Positions 35,548-42,893 of a stretch of DNA of 64,000 bases are shown here, piece after piece; positions within the stretch are counted from its first letter, which is position 1, and every line of letters begins with the position of its first letter. The notes under the pieces are model-generated. The model ran no database searches and was not told the DNA's origin. It saw nothing but the letters and a program-made list of their open reading frames with translations. Location of the stretch: positions 215,676 to 279,675 of the forward strand of contig JAHKAA010000026.1 in NCBI GenBank assembly GCA_018825965.1, given 5' to 3'. A program made the translations under genes and the position numbers. This DNA comes from Gammaproteobacteria bacterium. Lineage in GTDB: Bacteria; Pseudomonadota; Gammaproteobacteria; Enterobacterales; Alteromonadaceae.

Positions 35548-35865
35548 TCAATGTTGAGTAATCTTTGCTTGAGAGAAATTGCCTTGCTCATCGAAGTAGA
35601 TATGCAAATAGTCGTAATCAATTCCCAAACCGCTGCACATGCCAAGTGAATATTGATATTCCTGTTTCGTAAACTGTGCACTTGGTTCTCCAAGCAAAGC
35701 AGCTACATCATTTTCAGTCATTTTTTTTGATAACAAGCCTTGTATATCGTTGGCCATTCCTCCACGGTAGCAAGTGGCTGATTGTTCGTCGGATATTGCT
35801 GCGTGCCACTTTGTTATTGCAAAGCTTTGGGGCGGCTGGAGCGCAGCGTAAGCTGTCCCAGCCAC
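35548..35865 (-). CDS. Cassette protein with SmpA/OmlA-like motif; start falls in an attC
   Basis: Up to 105 aa, function unknown. The stretch ATCYRGGMANDIQ followed by MTENDVAALLGEPSAQF resembles small lipoproteins and SmpA/BamE-like proteins that carry a RxxMxxDL...VxxLLGxP pattern. The only start upstream of that motif is a GTG at 35865 inside the attC stem, translating attC sequence. ATG 35757 (MANDIQG, GGAGG directly upstream) would lose the CYRGG part. It looks like a 5'-truncated homologue captured in a cassette. Real start uncertain. Confidence 0.5.
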   Translation of the reverse strand: MAGTAYAALQPPQSFAITKWHAAISDEQSATCYRGGMANDIQGLLSKKMTENDVAALLGEPSAQFTKQEYQYSLGMCSGLGIDYDYLHIYFDEQGNFSQAKITQH

Positions 35866-35898
35866 GATAGTGGCGACAACAGCGCCTTGTTATGTGGC
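35816..35898 (-). repeat. attC site
   Basis: 83 bp with the shared GCGGCTGGAGCGCAGCGTAA block, CTGTCCCAGCC partner, a CACGATAGTGGCG inner part and a GCGCCTTGTTATGTGGC end. Very similar to the sites at 30033 and 34672. Confidence 0.8.
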
Positions 35899-35914
35899 AA
35901 ATCGTAAGTCAATG

Positions 35915-36148
35915 TTATTCTTGAAATTCCCACGGAATTTCCTTTTTAAATAGTGCAATTGCTTGCTCTACAAGCTCAAGATCGAGTTCCTTTTTGTAAA
36001 GAGTCACTTCTCTGGTCTTTTTAGTGTCATCTCGGAAGACCTCCAAAAGCATGTCGTTACCAGAATAAATCTCTATACCGATTCCATCCCTATCAGCACC
36101 AACATCACTCGCTACAATGTACTTTTCGATCTTGGAATATTCATCCAT
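35915..36148 (-). CDS. Cassette-borne small acidic protein
   Basis: Protein of 77 aa with no domain I can name. It starts MDEYSKIEKYIVASDVGADR and is dominated by acidic residues and short strands (GIGIEIYSG, MLLEVFRDD, REVTLYKKE), ending in a helix LVEQAIALFKKEIPWEF. Compact and soluble; small cytosolic binding protein or immunity-like protein are guesses only. ATG 36148 is chosen; ATG 36172 lies inside the attC core. Confidence 0.6.
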   Translation of the reverse strand: MDEYSKIEKYIVASDVGADRDGIGIEIYSGNDMLLEVFRDDTKKTREVTLYKKELDLELVEQAIALFKKEIPWEFQE

Positions 36149-36170
36149 GCTCGTTTCTCTGCGATCCCAC

Positions 36171-36258
36171 ATAACGCCCCGCTACACGGTGAGCGTTAGC
36201 GAGTCCGGTGGAGGCCATGCTTTTTGTGGCCGGAACGAATTTAAGCGGTTTGTTAGAA
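36171..36258 (-). repeat. attC site
   Basis: 88 bp. ATAACGCCCCGCT at one end and AGCGGTTTGTTAGAAG at the other, with an inner GTCCGGTGGAGGCCA ... TGGCCGGAAC stem. Cores TAAC/GTTA are inverted as expected. Confidence 0.8.
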
Positions 36259-36268
36259 GTTTTTACCA

Positions 36269-36559
36269 CTACCAGCCCTCCAAATGTGTGCCGAGTTCCT
36301 TACCCCTGGCAGCTTCATCTTTGCTCAAGAAGGCTTCGAGAGCTTCCGGCTTTCTTAAACTAAGCCTATGAAATAACATGTTCGTCAGAAAGTATATAAT
36401 CCACAGAAAAACAAGAAAACATACAAACAGGCCCACTTTTTCGCTTAATTGAAGATCTTTGTCAAAGTAGAGCATTGGCACACCGATAATTGAGACAAGC
36501 CAAGTCATATGAATGAAAGAAACTTTAGCGGCAAGCAACAATACTTTCGTAGAGTACAT
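36269..36559 (-). CDS. Cassette-borne small membrane protein (first cassette)
   Basis: Unrecognised protein of 96 aa with two transmembrane helices (LLLAAKVSFIHMTWLVSIIGVP and VGLFVCFLVFLWIIYFL) and a charged C-terminus (FLSKDEAARGKELG). ATG 36559 has AGAGGA 5 nt upstream; the longer frame to 36682 reads through the attC-like palindrome and is rejected. This is the first gene on the side where an integrase would be expected. Confidence 0.6.
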   Translation of the reverse strand: MYSTKVLLLAAKVSFIHMTWLVSIIGVPMLYFDKDLQLSEKVGLFVCFLVFLWIIYFLTNMLFHRLSLRKPEALEAFLSKDEAARGKELGTHLEGW

Positions 36560-36589
36560 CGTGTTCCTCTGATCTTCCGTGAGACTTCT

Positions 36590-36722
36590 AACATTTGTAT
36601 ACTGTGTCAGCACGCTTTGCCTGGTTCTACCAGATAACACGCCAACGCTAAACCATTGATAAAAACAATTAATTACAATCAACTACTGCTGGCTACGACC
36701 AAAAGCGTGCTGGCACATTATT
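36590..36722 (-). repeat. Long attC-like palindrome at the right end of the array
   Basis: CAGCACGCTTT (36608-36618) and AAAGCGTGCTG (36702-36712) are perfect inverted arms around a ~83-nt AT-rich centre. TTCTAACATTTG (36593-36604) supplies a core-like GTTAGAA on the minus strand. Its size is closer to Vibrio-type repeats (~120 bp). It could instead be an attI-side remnant. Confidence 0.5.
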
Positions 36723-37204
36723 ACGTTTTCCTTGCCTGTTATTTTTAAGCAGAGCCGCTCTAAGTTTCTAAATTAGAGTCTTTTTCTTTTTTCAGCAACA
36801 AATAAATGTGCCTGTTTCATTGGTCAAAACGTGCCTGCTTTCTTGTTAAAGCAAATAACACTGTGTATTTGTCCATCTGTGCAGCGAAAGTCGGCAATTG
36901 GCACGCTACCAACATTAAGATTCGCGTTTTCTAAGATAAAGATACGGGTCGGGGCAAGCCCGGCTCTACAGTATTTTTTTCAGTTGGCTTAACCTGCTCT
37001 TGCCACTATTTCCCAATCCAAGCGCCCAGCCCAATCAGGCAAAGCCCTTTCACAATTTATTTATCCGCCTAACGTTTTTTTGTACAAAAGCCTGTTGCGT
37101 CGAATTGCCTTGGTATCAACCACAAATTCATGTTTCTATAAAAGCCGTGAATAAACCCATAGTCTGGTTGTGCACAGCACCAGCAATACTGATCAGGAGT
37201 TTTT
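36723..37204. other. 480-bp gene-free region right of the array
   Basis: AT-rich sequence with no convincing gene in either strand and no integrase fragment that I can recognise. It contains a GC hairpin (36949-36964) and, near 37190, the ribosome-binding site of the esterase gene. Confidence 0.55.
36944..36970. repeat. REP-like GC palindrome
   Basis: GGGTCGGGGCAAGCCCGGCTC includes a GGGGC-AA-GCCC(G) hairpin. It is similar in word use (CGGGGCAAGCC / GGGCCGTGGCTTGTCCCGGCC) to the elements at 42711-42815. Confidence 0.4.
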
Positions 37205-38227
37205 ATGCACAAGGGGCAAGTTGCTGTTTTTTATCTCGTCTTTTTTATCGCTTCTTTTTTTAGCCAGCAGCTGTTGGCACTCAATGAAGTGAAATTACAT
37301 CAAGATATTGAGTGGGTTAAGGTGAAAGGCTTTTCGCTGACGACTGATGTCTACAGCCCACAAAAAGCGGCTAAGCCTTTACCAGTACTGGTGATTTTTC
37401 ATGGTGGCGGCTGGCTGGTGAATAACAAAAGCATAATGAACGATATGGCCTTGTATATAGCGAGCCATGCTGATCTTGTGGTGGTGAATATGAACTACCG
37501 CTTGCTTGGCGATAATAACAACAGCACCAGGGTCAACGAGATAGTCGAAGATGCGCTGGGTGCTGTGCTTTGGGTTAAAGAACATATTCAAAACTACGGT
37601 GGCGATCCGGCTAAAATTGCGGTGACTGGCGATAGTGCTGGTGGTCATTTGGCGTCCATGGTGATGTTGGCAGGTCGCTCCCTGGATTCAACAGGTTTTA
37701 CGCCACAAAAACAGAAGTTTACTCCAAGTTATCTGCTAAAAGGTAAAACGGCTGAGCAAGTCGCAGCTGCTGATGGTGCCAAAGTGCAGGCTGTGATCTT
37801 AAGTTACACCGCTTTTGATTTACTCGAAAGCGCAAAAGGCGGCTTTGAGACAGCGCAAAACCCGTTCTGGAAATGGGGTAACGCCAGCCCTCGTGGCTTG
37901 TTTGGTGCAGACATCAGCTTTGATAGTCATGAGCAGTATTACAAAGCTGTGTCGCCTTTATATCTATTACCCAAAGACGGTTACAAACTGCCGCCTCAGT
38001 TTGTACTGGTCGGCAGTGAAGATGGCCTGACCACACCTGAAGTTGCTGACCACTATGTCAACTTACTTAAAGCAGCAGGACAGCAGGTGGAATTTAAAAT
38101 TTACCAAGGCAAAGGCCACGGTTTTCTTGATAGCGGTTGTAACGACTATACCAAGGGCTGCTTTAAAGACTTAGCTACACCTACTTTGGATGACATGATT
38201 AAGTTCCTGAATTCAGTGTTTAAATAG
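37205..38227 (+). CDS. Exported alpha/beta-hydrolase (HSL/BD-FAE-type esterase)
   Basis: Secreted or periplasmic esterase of 340 aa. The signal peptide spans 1-26 (SFFSQQLLALN). The oxyanion motif is VIFHGGGWLV (~63-72), the nucleophile elbow AVTGDSAGGHLAS (~139-151), followed by an acid near LVGSEDGLTTP (~272-282) and a catalytic His in YQGKGHGFLD (~303-312). These match the hormone-sensitive-lipase family, including feruloyl/acetyl esterases; the substrate is unknown. AGGAG lies 6 nt before the ATG. It bounds the cassette array on the right. Confidence 0.9.
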   Translation: MHKGQVAVFYLVFFIASFFSQQLLALNEVKLHQDIEWVKVKGFSLTTDVYSPQKAAKPLPVLVIFHGGGWLVNNKSIMNDMALYIASHADLVVVNMNYRLLGDNNNSTRVNEIVEDALGAVLWVKEHIQNYGGDPAKIAVTGDSAGGHLASMVMLAGRSLDSTGFTPQKQKFTPSYLLKGKTAEQVAAADGAKVQAVILSYTAFDLLESAKGGFETAQNPFWKWGNASPRGLFGADISFDSHEQYYKAVSPLYLLPKDGYKLPPQFVLVGSEDGLTTPEVADHYVNLLKAAGQQVEFKIYQGKGHGFLDSGCNDYTKGCFKDLATPTLDDMIKFLNSVFK

Positions 38228-38247
38228 ATTGCTATTCCACTAAGCAA

Positions 38248-38272
38248 AGGTGGCAACGCATTTGTGCCACCT
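38248..38272. terminator. Hairpin between convergent genes
   Basis: AGGTGGCA (38248-38255) pairs with TGCCACCT (38265-38272) between the esterase and thioredoxin-like stops. There is no long U-tract. Confidence 0.55.
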
Positions 38273-38287
38273 GCAACTTAATCCACC

Positions 38288-39238
38288 TTACTGCAGTTGC
38301 TTGAGCACTTGATCTGGTTTTGAAAAATCACTGATTTCAGCTACTTTTTTGCCATCTTTTAGCTTCAGCAGCATAGGAATAGTGCGAACGTTAAAGTGCT
38401 GAAATAACAGGCCGTAACTATCAATCTGAAAAGGAACTTTCATCTGATACAAGCTGTTGAATTCAGCCAGAGCTTTATCGTCTGTCCACAAAAGATTCAC
38501 CACCCCACTCCAGTTTTTTTGCGGTAACAAAGCCGCCAGTTGGTTTAAGCCTGCCTGGGCATCCTTACATTCTTTTGCCATTTCAGGTCTGGACTCAGCC
38601 AGATACCAGTCGCACCAGGTGGCGGTAAAAAACACCAGTTGCTCACCGGTTTGATAAGGCGCTAACAGCTTTTGTTGGGCGGCATCACTCAACTTTGAGG
38701 TAGTGGTTTCTGCGGGTAACTGCTGGCCTAACGCCAGTCGACTGATAAAAGCATCCAATACAGAGTCTGATTCATGGGAGCTGTACAGCTTTTCACCTTT
38801 AGGGTTTAACAACACCGAATAAGGTGTGCCCACTAGCCCCATGGCCAAAGCCAACTGCCCCTGCTGATCCAGATAAATGGGCATAGTGAGCTCAAAGCGC
38901 CGCTGTACCTTGCTGATTTCCTGACGTTTTTCGTTGATATTAATGTTTACGGCCACAAAATTCACTTTATCGCCATAGTCTTGATAGAGCTTTTCAAAAT
39001 GCGGCATTTGCTCCATACAAGGCTGACACCAGCTGGCCCAGAATTTGATATAAGTGGGTTTAGTCTGATCGAGACTGGCTAAAGTAAAAGGCTGAAGGGT
39101 TTTAAATTGTTGCAACTGCACTCTTTTATAGTCAGGCAATTTTTTATCGTCAGATGACTTTTTATAGCCAGATTGAGCCCAACCGGAAAAGGCCAGGCAC
39201 AGCAACACAGGCAGCATAAAACGGATTAACTTAGGCAT
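38288..39238 (-). CDS. Exported double-thioredoxin-domain protein
   Basis: Periplasmic protein of 316 aa. After a signal peptide (MPKLIRFMLPVLLCLAFSGWA) come two thioredoxin-like domains. The first (~50-180) is TlpA/ResA-like with an intact CxxC in WASWCQPCMEQMP and the cis-Pro region VGTPYSVLL. The second (~195-316) has TATWCDWYL, where the second Cys is replaced by Tyr, and a cis-Pro RTIPMLLKL. The first domain can reduce disulfides; the second probably only binds or relays. ATG 39238 has AAGGAG at 7 nt; the longer frame to 39310 is rejected. Confidence 0.88.
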   Translation of the reverse strand: MPKLIRFMLPVLLCLAFSGWAQSGYKKSSDDKKLPDYKRVQLQQFKTLQPFTLASLDQTKPTYIKFWASWCQPCMEQMPHFEKLYQDYGDKVNFVAVNININEKRQEISKVQRRFELTMPIYLDQQGQLALAMGLVGTPYSVLLNPKGEKLYSSHESDSVLDAFISRLALGQQLPAETTTSKLSDAAQQKLLAPYQTGEQLVFFTATWCDWYLAESRPEMAKECKDAQAGLNQLAALLPQKNWSGVVNLLWTDDKALAEFNSLYQMKVPFQIDSYGLLFQHFNVRTIPMLLKLKDGKKVAEISDFSKPDQVLKQLQ

Positions 39239-39500
39239 CAGAACTCTCCTTGAAAAAACGTTACCCAGTCTGACACTAGCCACAGCTTTTGCCTTGTATA
39301 TTTGCGACAACTTTTTCTACTTGCTAAGGACAACTTCAATTCAGCCTATGCAACAGCTGTTGCAACTCAAAAAGTAAAATCAAAGCTTGCTTTCTGTTGC
39401 CAATACTTGCTTTTATAGAGCGACAATGAAACCGATTACAGCAAACTGAATACCTAAAACAATGCCAGCAGAGCATTAAACAGATAACAGGGGTAGCAAA

Positions 39501-40208
39501 TTGATTTTGTCGATAAAAAATAAAGCCTTAGCAGTAATGACTCTACTTTCGGTGATTAGCCTGCCGCTCTTCGCCGCTGACAATCAACTGACAGCACAGG
39601 AAAAAGCAGAGGGCTGGCAATTGTTGTTTAATGGCAAAGATCTATCCCAGTGGCGTACTTTTAAACAGCCCACAGTGAACGGGAAGTGGCGGATTGAAGA
39701 TGCATCCATCACGCTGACAGCTGGCGGTGGTGGCGACTTGATCAGTAAAAAAAGTTACAGCAATTTTGAACTGACACTCGACTGGAAAATTTCGGAAGTA
39801 GGCAACAGCGGCATTCTTATTCTGGCCGATGAAAAAGGCAAATACATTTATTCCCACGCGCCGGAAATTCAAATTCTGGATAACGAGCGCCATCCGGACA
39901 ACAAACCCGACACCCACCTCTCCGGTTCCTTATACGACATGATTGCCTCCCCTGCGGCTTCACATAAAAAAGCCGGTGAGTGGAACAGCACTTCAATTCG
40001 TCTGGAAAATTCCGCTTTAACTGTCTGGCAAAACGACGTGCAAACGGCAAAAGTGACTATAGGCAGCGATGAATGGAACAGCCTGATTGCGAACAGCAAG
40101 TTTGCCAGTTGGCCTGGTTTTGCCAAAGCTAAAGCAGGCCATATAGGGTTACAGGATCATGGCGATAAGGTCTGGTTCAAAAATATCAAAATTAAAGAGC
40201 TGAACTAA
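39501..40208 (+). CDS. DUF1080 protein, 3-keto-disaccharide hydrolase-like
   Basis: Exported protein of 235 aa with the DUF1080 (concanavalin-like) fold: GWQLLFNGKDLSQWR at the start, DLISKKSYSNFELTLDWK, GNSGILI, PEIQILDN and the closing GHIGLQDHGDKVWFKNIKIKEL. Family members cleave 3-keto-glycosides made by glucoside 3-dehydrogenases. The start is TTG 39501 with AGGGG 7 nt upstream, giving a signal peptide ending LPLFAA. Its stop codon overlaps the start of the GMC gene (TAATGA), so the three genes are translationally coupled. Confidence 0.9.
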   Translation: MILSIKNKALAVMTLLSVISLPLFAADNQLTAQEKAEGWQLLFNGKDLSQWRTFKQPTVNGKWRIEDASITLTAGGGGDLISKKSYSNFELTLDWKISEVGNSGILILADEKGKYIYSHAPEIQILDNERHPDNKPDTHLSGSLYDMIASPAASHKKAGEWNSTSIRLENSALTVWQNDVQTAKVTIGSDEWNSLIANSKFASWPGFAKAKAGHIGLQDHGDKVWFKNIKIKELN

Positions 40209-41887
40209 TGAAAAATTTTGACTTTGAAGTACTGGTGGTTGGGTCCGGCGCTGGTGGTTCCATGGCAGCTTATGAGCTGACAAAAGCAGGCCATAAAGTG
40301 CTGATGCTCGAAGCCGGGCGGGATTACGACCCAAAAACTGAAACCCCTATGTTTAAACGCAACGGTGAAGCCCCCTTGATGGGCGCGGGCAATAAAGATA
40401 AAGACTTTGGTTTTTACGACGCTACTGTAGACGGCGGCTGGCAAGTGCCAAACGAGCCTTATACAGCGGCCGATGGTTCTGAATTTTTATGGTGGCGCGC
40501 CCGTATGTTAGGTGGCCGCACCAATCACTGGGGCCGCTATTCTTTACGCTTTAGTGAACATGATTTTAAAGGCAAAAGCCGTGATGGCTTAGGGGCAGAC
40601 TGGCCTTTTAACTACGACGACATCGCACCCTGGTACGATAAAACCGAAGCTTTAGTCGGCGTTTGTGGCACCAATACAGGGCTGGATGATATGCCACCGT
40701 CATCTGATGGCATATTACAACCGCCGCCTAAACCTCGTATTACTGAGCTGTTAATAGCTGCAGCAGCAAATAAGTTAGGCATTCCTTCAGCGCCTATGCA
40801 CCGCGCTGTATTAACCCGGCCTTTAGATAACAGAGCCGCTTGTTTTTATGCCACTCCTTGTGGTCATGGTTGCTCTATTGGTGCAGCTTTTCAAACCACC
40901 ACTTCGCTTATTCCTATGGCAAAAGCTACAGGCAATTTGCAGGTGATCACAGATGCGATGGTGAAATCTGTTGATACTGACAAAAACGGCACAGTGACAG
41001 GTGTCACCTATGTGGATAAAAAAACCGCTACTGAACACCAACTCAAAACCAAAGTAGTGATATTGGCGGCGAGCGCCTGTGAATCTGCCCGTTTGTTGTT
41101 AAATTCCAAATCAACACGTTTTCCAAATGGCCTGGCCAATTCCAGCGGTCAGGTTGGCAAAAACCTGATGGATTCCACTGGTGCTAATATCGGCGCTATG
41201 GTGCCAGCCCTGCAAGGTCGCCCTGCGTATAACGAAGATGGTCACACCGCCAATCATTTGTTTATTCCCTGGTGGGGCCATAAAGCACAGGAACGCAAAG
41301 AGCTGGATTTCCCCCGGGGTTATCACTTTGAAATTGGTGCCCGCTTCCGTGAACCAGGAGCTGGTATAGAAGGTAATGTGCAAGGCTATGGACTTGAACT
41401 AAAACGTCAGGTGAAACACAACTACGGTGCTTATGTAGGTTTTGCCCTGCGTGGAGAAATGCTGCCTAACGAGTTTTGTTATATGGATATAGACCCGGAC
41501 GTGAAAGACAAATGGGGTATTCCTGTTGCACGTTTTCACTGGAAATGGTCGGAACACGAGCTGAAACAAGTGGAACATGGGCTGAAAACCGCCAAAGCTA
41601 TTTTTGCCGAAATGGGGGTTACTTTGGGGGAATTGCCAGCTCCAGAGCAAGCCATTTTAAAAGGCGGCGAAATTATTCATGAAGTAGGCACCACCCGTAT
41701 GGGCTCATCGCCACAAGACTCAGTCACCAACCAATGGGGACAAAGCTGGGACTGCCCTAACCTTTTTGTGATGGATGGCGGCGTCTTTGCATCTAACCCC
41801 CACAAAAACTGTACCCTGACCATTATGACGCTGGCCATGCGTAATTCGTCCTGGCTGTCGGATCAGTTAAAGCAAGGAGCGATCTGA
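40208..41887 (+). CDS. GMC oxidoreductase, likely glucoside 3-dehydrogenase large subunit
   Basis: FAD-dependent GMC-family oxidoreductase of 559 aa. The ADP-binding motif is VLVVGSGAGGSMAAYEL (~9-25) followed by MLEAGRDYDP; RMLGGRTNHWG is the second FAD loop. The C-terminal domain has HEVGTTRMG and the catalytic SNPHKNCTL His/Asn pair (~536). It would oxidise the C3 hydroxyl of glucosides, passing electrons on, presumably via the next gene's product. It has no signal peptide of its own and probably travels with the Tat-exported partner. A cytochrome c subunit is not in the window. Confidence 0.85.
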   Translation: MKNFDFEVLVVGSGAGGSMAAYELTKAGHKVLMLEAGRDYDPKTETPMFKRNGEAPLMGAGNKDKDFGFYDATVDGGWQVPNEPYTAADGSEFLWWRARMLGGRTNHWGRYSLRFSEHDFKGKSRDGLGADWPFNYDDIAPWYDKTEALVGVCGTNTGLDDMPPSSDGILQPPPKPRITELLIAAAANKLGIPSAPMHRAVLTRPLDNRAACFYATPCGHGCSIGAAFQTTTSLIPMAKATGNLQVITDAMVKSVDTDKNGTVTGVTYVDKKTATEHQLKTKVVILAASACESARLLLNSKSTRFPNGLANSSGQVGKNLMDSTGANIGAMVPALQGRPAYNEDGHTANHLFIPWWGHKAQERKELDFPRGYHFEIGARFREPGAGIEGNVQGYGLELKRQVKHNYGAYVGFALRGEMLPNEFCYMDIDPDVKDKWGIPVARFHWKWSEHELKQVEHGLKTAKAIFAEMGVTLGELPAPEQAILKGGEIIHEVGTTRMGSSPQDSVTNQWGQSWDCPNLFVMDGGVFASNPHKNCTLTIMTLAMRNSSWLSDQLKQGAI

Positions 41888-42684
41888 TGGCTAAAGATCA
41901 AAACAACAAGAGTGTGGATCAGCACCAGATGCAGTACACATCAGGTATAACAAGACGAGATTCGTTAAAACTGATGATGGCCTTAGCAGCCAGCACTTTG
42001 TTACCTGCAGCTTTAGCAGGCTGCGACAGTGCGCCAGTCAGTAAAACGGATGCGGGAACTGGCGCAGCAAAAGCCAGCACAGAACATTGGCCAGAGCTGA
42101 AGTTAGCTCCTGTCACTGCAACAGGCTATGGTAAAGATCCAAATTTAATTCTGCCGCCAGAATCGCCATGGCCTTTAACCTTAACTCAGGATCAACTGAG
42201 CTTAGTGGCTGTTTTATCGGATATTCTGGTGCCGCGGGAAGGCAGTGTGCCCAGCGCTTCTGAAGTCCATGTGCCCGCTGTGGTGGATGAATGGGTCAGC
42301 GCCCCTTATGAGCGCCAACAGCAAGACAGACTGACTATTTTATCGGCTTTGGCCTGGATAGATGATGAAGCGCAGATGCGTTTTGGCAAAACCTTTGTTG
42401 CTCTGGATAAAACCCACAAAAAAGCCATTATGGATGATATTGCTTATGACAGAGCCGAAACTCCGCCTCAGTTTAAGCGCATCGCCACAGCCTTCAGCCG
42501 CTTTCGCGCTTTAGTTCTGGCCGCGTTTTTCTGCACACCAGAAGGCATAAAAGACATAGGTTATATAGGCAACGTGCCTATAGGCGGCGATTATCCTGGC
42601 CCAACAAAAGAAGCTTATGAGCACTTAGATAAGATACTGGCGGATTTAGGTTTAACTGAATACGCCTATCCAATTCAGGCTTAA
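41887..42684 (+). CDS. Gluconate 2-dehydrogenase subunit 3-family protein, Tat-exported
   Basis: Small subunit of 265 aa for the preceding GMC enzyme; the ATG overlaps its stop codon (TGATGG). The N-terminus has a twin-arginine signal with ITRRDSLKLMMALAAST and a lipobox-like ALAGCDS, so it is probably a Tat-exported lipoprotein that carries the folded FAD subunit along. The body matches the gluconate 2-dehydrogenase subunit 3 fold: LVAVLSDILVPREG (~100) and a closing YIGNVPIGGDYPGPTKEAY. Third and last gene of the coupled set. Confidence 0.87.
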   Translation: MAKDQNNKSVDQHQMQYTSGITRRDSLKLMMALAASTLLPAALAGCDSAPVSKTDAGTGAAKASTEHWPELKLAPVTATGYGKDPNLILPPESPWPLTLTQDQLSLVAVLSDILVPREGSVPSASEVHVPAVVDEWVSAPYERQQQDRLTILSALAWIDDEAQMRFGKTFVALDKTHKKAIMDDIAYDRAETPPQFKRIATAFSRFRALVLAAFFCTPEGIKDIGYIGNVPIGGDYPGPTKEAYEHLDKILADLGLTEYAYPIQA

Positions 42685-42710
42685 AAAACCAGATTGTTCC
42701 GTAATTATCG

Positions 42711-42815
42711 TAGGGGGCGACCTTTATGGTCGCCCGCAACGGTATCGGAATGCGATATCAGACGGGCGGGTACCGTAGGGGCCGTGGCTTGTCCCGGCCC
42801 TTCACCCGCCCCTAC
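42711..42815. repeat. REP-like palindrome pair
   Basis: Two GC-rich palindromes: GGGCGACC-TTTAT-GGTCGCCC (42715-42735), and a larger nested one from GTAGGGG (42775) to CCCCTAC (42815) with GGCCG/CGGCC inside. They lie after the 3-keto-glycoside genes, where REP/BIME-type elements usually occur, and could also terminate that transcript. Confidence 0.65.
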
Positions 42816-42893
42816 CACGAATTATTTTAACCTTTCCAGCTGACCTTTACGACGGAGCAGGTTCTTGTAATTCCACTGAGCATAAGATCTGCG

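Noticed and set aside
36723..37204. Search for an integrase gene at the right end of the array
   Set aside because: No frame on either strand shows tyrosine-recombinase motifs.
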